Program-made: the position numbers and the translations under genes | The notes under the pieces: model-generated | What the model saw: only the letters and a program-made list of their open reading frames with translations | What the model was told of the DNA's origin: nothing | Databases searched by the model: none | Source of the DNA: Parerythrobacter jejuensis | GTDB lineage: Bacteria; Pseudomonadota; Alphaproteobacteria; Sphingomonadales; Sphingomonadaceae | Direction of reading: 5' to 3' | Assembly: GCF_039536765.1 (NCBI RefSeq) | Contig: NZ_BAAAZF010000001.1 | Location: forward strand, 744,001 to 808,000 | Length of the DNA: 64,000 bases | Shown: piece after piece, positions 63,111 through 64,000 of the stretch | Numbering within the stretch: the first letter of the stretch is position 1 | Layout of the letters: every line of letters starts with the position of its first letter

Positions 63111-63644
63111 TCAGATGCCGGCAATCACCTTGTCTGTCAGAGAGATGTCTGCGCTGGCGTCGTGCTTCTCGGCGATCAGCTTGCGACTGGCAGTGGCCGC
63201 AGCCCTCGCGGCAGTAGCCCGCACTTCGTCGATCGCATCGCGTTCGGCAGCGGCGATCTTGTCTTCGGCCATGCGCTTGCGGCGCTCGATCAGAGCCTTG
63301 CTGTCCGCTTCGGCCTTCTCGACCAGCGCTTCGGCTTCGTGCCTGGCATTCTCGATCATTGCTTCTGCGTCTTTTTCCGCATTGGCGATCTTGGTCGAAT
63401 ACTCGTCACGAAGCGCTTCGGCTTCGGCCCGCAATTTCTTCGCTTCGTCCAGTTGTTCGCGGATCGATGCGATCTTGGCATCCAGCCCGCCGGTGATCAT
63501 TCCGGGAACCTTCTTCCACACGAAGATCGCAATCAGCACGACCATCGAGATCGACACGATCTGATAAGGCTCAAGCCCCCACAGACTCGGGCCGAGCGAT
63601 TCAGGAATGTCCGTCGTGGTGAAGACTTCAGGTGCGTTAGACAC
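63111..63644 (-). CDS. atpF: ATP synthase F0 subunit b
   Basis: 177 aa from GTG 63644. One N-terminal membrane segment (YQIVSISMVVLIAIFVW) and a long Ala/Glu/Lys-rich helix that forms the peripheral stalk (EAKKLRAEAEALRDEYSTKI, EKDAEAMIENARHEAEALVE). The start overlaps the stop of the b' gene by 8 nt. Normal length for the alphaproteobacterial b subunit. Confidence 0.93.
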   Translation of the reverse strand: MSNAPEVFTTTDIPESLGPSLWGLEPYQIVSISMVVLIAIFVWKKVPGMITGGLDAKIASIREQLDEAKKLRAEAEALRDEYSTKIANAEKDAEAMIENARHEAEALVEKAEADSKALIERRKRMAEDKIAAAERDAIDEVRATAARAAATASRKLIAEKHDASADISLTDKVIAGI

Positions 63645-64000
63645 GGGCCATTGCCTCCTTCACAGCCTTGGCGGCAGACGGCTTAGTTACCTTCACACCG
63701 GCCAGGCGCTGGACGATATCCTGCGCCGCTTCGGCAGCAACGCCCTCGACTTCGGCCATGGCTTCGGCGCGTGAAGTCGCAATGCGTTCCTCGGCCTCTG
63801 CCAATTTCTTGTCGAGACGCTTCTGCGCCGAAGCGATCTTCTTTTCCGACTTGTCAGCCGCATCGGCCTTCGCCTCGGCAACGATCGCCTGCGCAGCAGC
63901 GCGGTTTTCGTTCTCGCGGGTCCGCCAGGCTTCTTCCTCGGCATCGGCCTTGTCGCGCGCAGCCTGCGCAGCAGCGAGATCATCACTGATCTGCTGGTCG
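63637..64000 (-). CDS. atpF': ATP synthase F0 subunit b' (5' end cut by window edge)
   Basis: About 121 codons of the C-terminal coiled helix are visible: QQISDDLAAAQAARDKADAE, then RTRENENRAAAQAIVAEAKA and SEKKIASAQKRLDKKLAEAE, ending KEAMARV. No ATG is within the window; the N-terminal membrane segment lies to the right. The two related b-type genes in tandem mark an alphaproteobacterial or phototroph-like F0. Confidence 0.9.
   Translation of the reverse strand, partial: DQQISDDLAAAQAARDKADAEEEAWRTRENENRAAAQAIVAEAKADAADKSEKKIASAQKRLDKKLAEAEERIATSRAEAMAEVEGVAAEAAQDIVQRLAGVKVTKPSAAKAVKEAMARV

Noticed and set aside
1-64000. CRISPR array, IS element or rRNA operon
   Set aside because: No regularly spaced direct repeats with spacers, no transposase and no rRNA sequence were seen.

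Overview
The window is a 64 kb piece of a GC-rich alphaproteobacterial chromosome. Gene content, protein character and layout point to Sphingomonadales, most likely Erythrobacteraceae (Erythrobacter/Altererythrobacter-like): alphaproteobacterial-type L9 and S16 with long acidic tails, split atpF/atpF' genes, a FYDLN-acid protein, an rpsF-rpsR-rplI operon, and a short dispersed repeat. This placement is inferred from the sequence alone. Most of the window is ordinary housekeeping chromosome with tightly packed genes, many joined by ATGA, GTGA or TTGA stop/start overlaps.

Region by region: 1-2.3 kb, recN (cut by the window edge) and bamD. 2.4-6.9 kb, an accessory block: a terminase-small-subunit-like helix-turn-helix gene, then a vsr - C5 cytosine methyltransferase - GHKL ATPase/PD-(D/E)XK nuclease trio that reads as a restriction-modification-repair module and is visibly richer in A+T than its surroundings. 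It stops 4 nt short of the lepA terminus. 6.9-14.5 kb, lepA, a secreted DM13 protein with an ECF-like promoter, and two tandem paralogous PAS-GGDEF-EAL-PilZ cyclic-di-GMP proteins. 14.6-20.3 kb, a ferredoxin-NADP reductase, then polyester (PHA) synthase, PHA depolymerase and an MFS transporter. 20.3-26.7 kb, catabolic and detoxification enzymes: epoxide-hydrolase-like, D-aminoacylase-like, SDR, zinc-free alcohol dehydrogenase, DUF2855, GST. 26.7-32.2 kb, dnaN, fabG, a beta-propeller lipoprotein and fabD on one strand. 32.2-34.6 kb, divergent LD-carboxypeptidase and Mpl-type Mur ligase (peptidoglycan recycling). 34.6-37.1 kb, an A+T-rich lipoprotein with a 21-nt tandem repeat, a GST and a DUF808 membrane protein.

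37.3-41.1 kb, rpsF-rpsR-rplI with leader and terminator, AMP nucleosidase, a palindromic interspersed repeat and an SDR. 41.1-44.0 kb, a YVTN beta-propeller lipoprotein - rimB - rimK - small membrane protein operon. 44.4-49.9 kb, small lipoproteins, a bacterial ACE-family M2 peptidase and an overlapping HCCA isomerase - GFA - hydrolase - membrane protein operon. 49.9-56.0 kb, asd, then the translation operon ffh-rpsP-rimM-(nitrilase)-(membrane protein)-trmD-rplS, which carries two extra genes. 56.2-61.2 kb, tRNA-Ala(GGC), FYDLN-acid gene, aroA, CBU_0592-like membrane protein, cmk, rpsA. 61.3-64 kb, gloB, a quinone oxidoreductase, and the end of the F0 ATP synthase genes (atpF, atpF' cut by the edge).

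The most interesting candidate for an under-described system is the vsr-dcm-GHKL/nuclease trio. Also worth attention: the dispersed 54-bp repeat, the VNTR lipoprotein, the RimB/RimK pair in a genome whose S6 lacks an acidic C-terminus, and the extra genes inside the rpsP-trmD operon.
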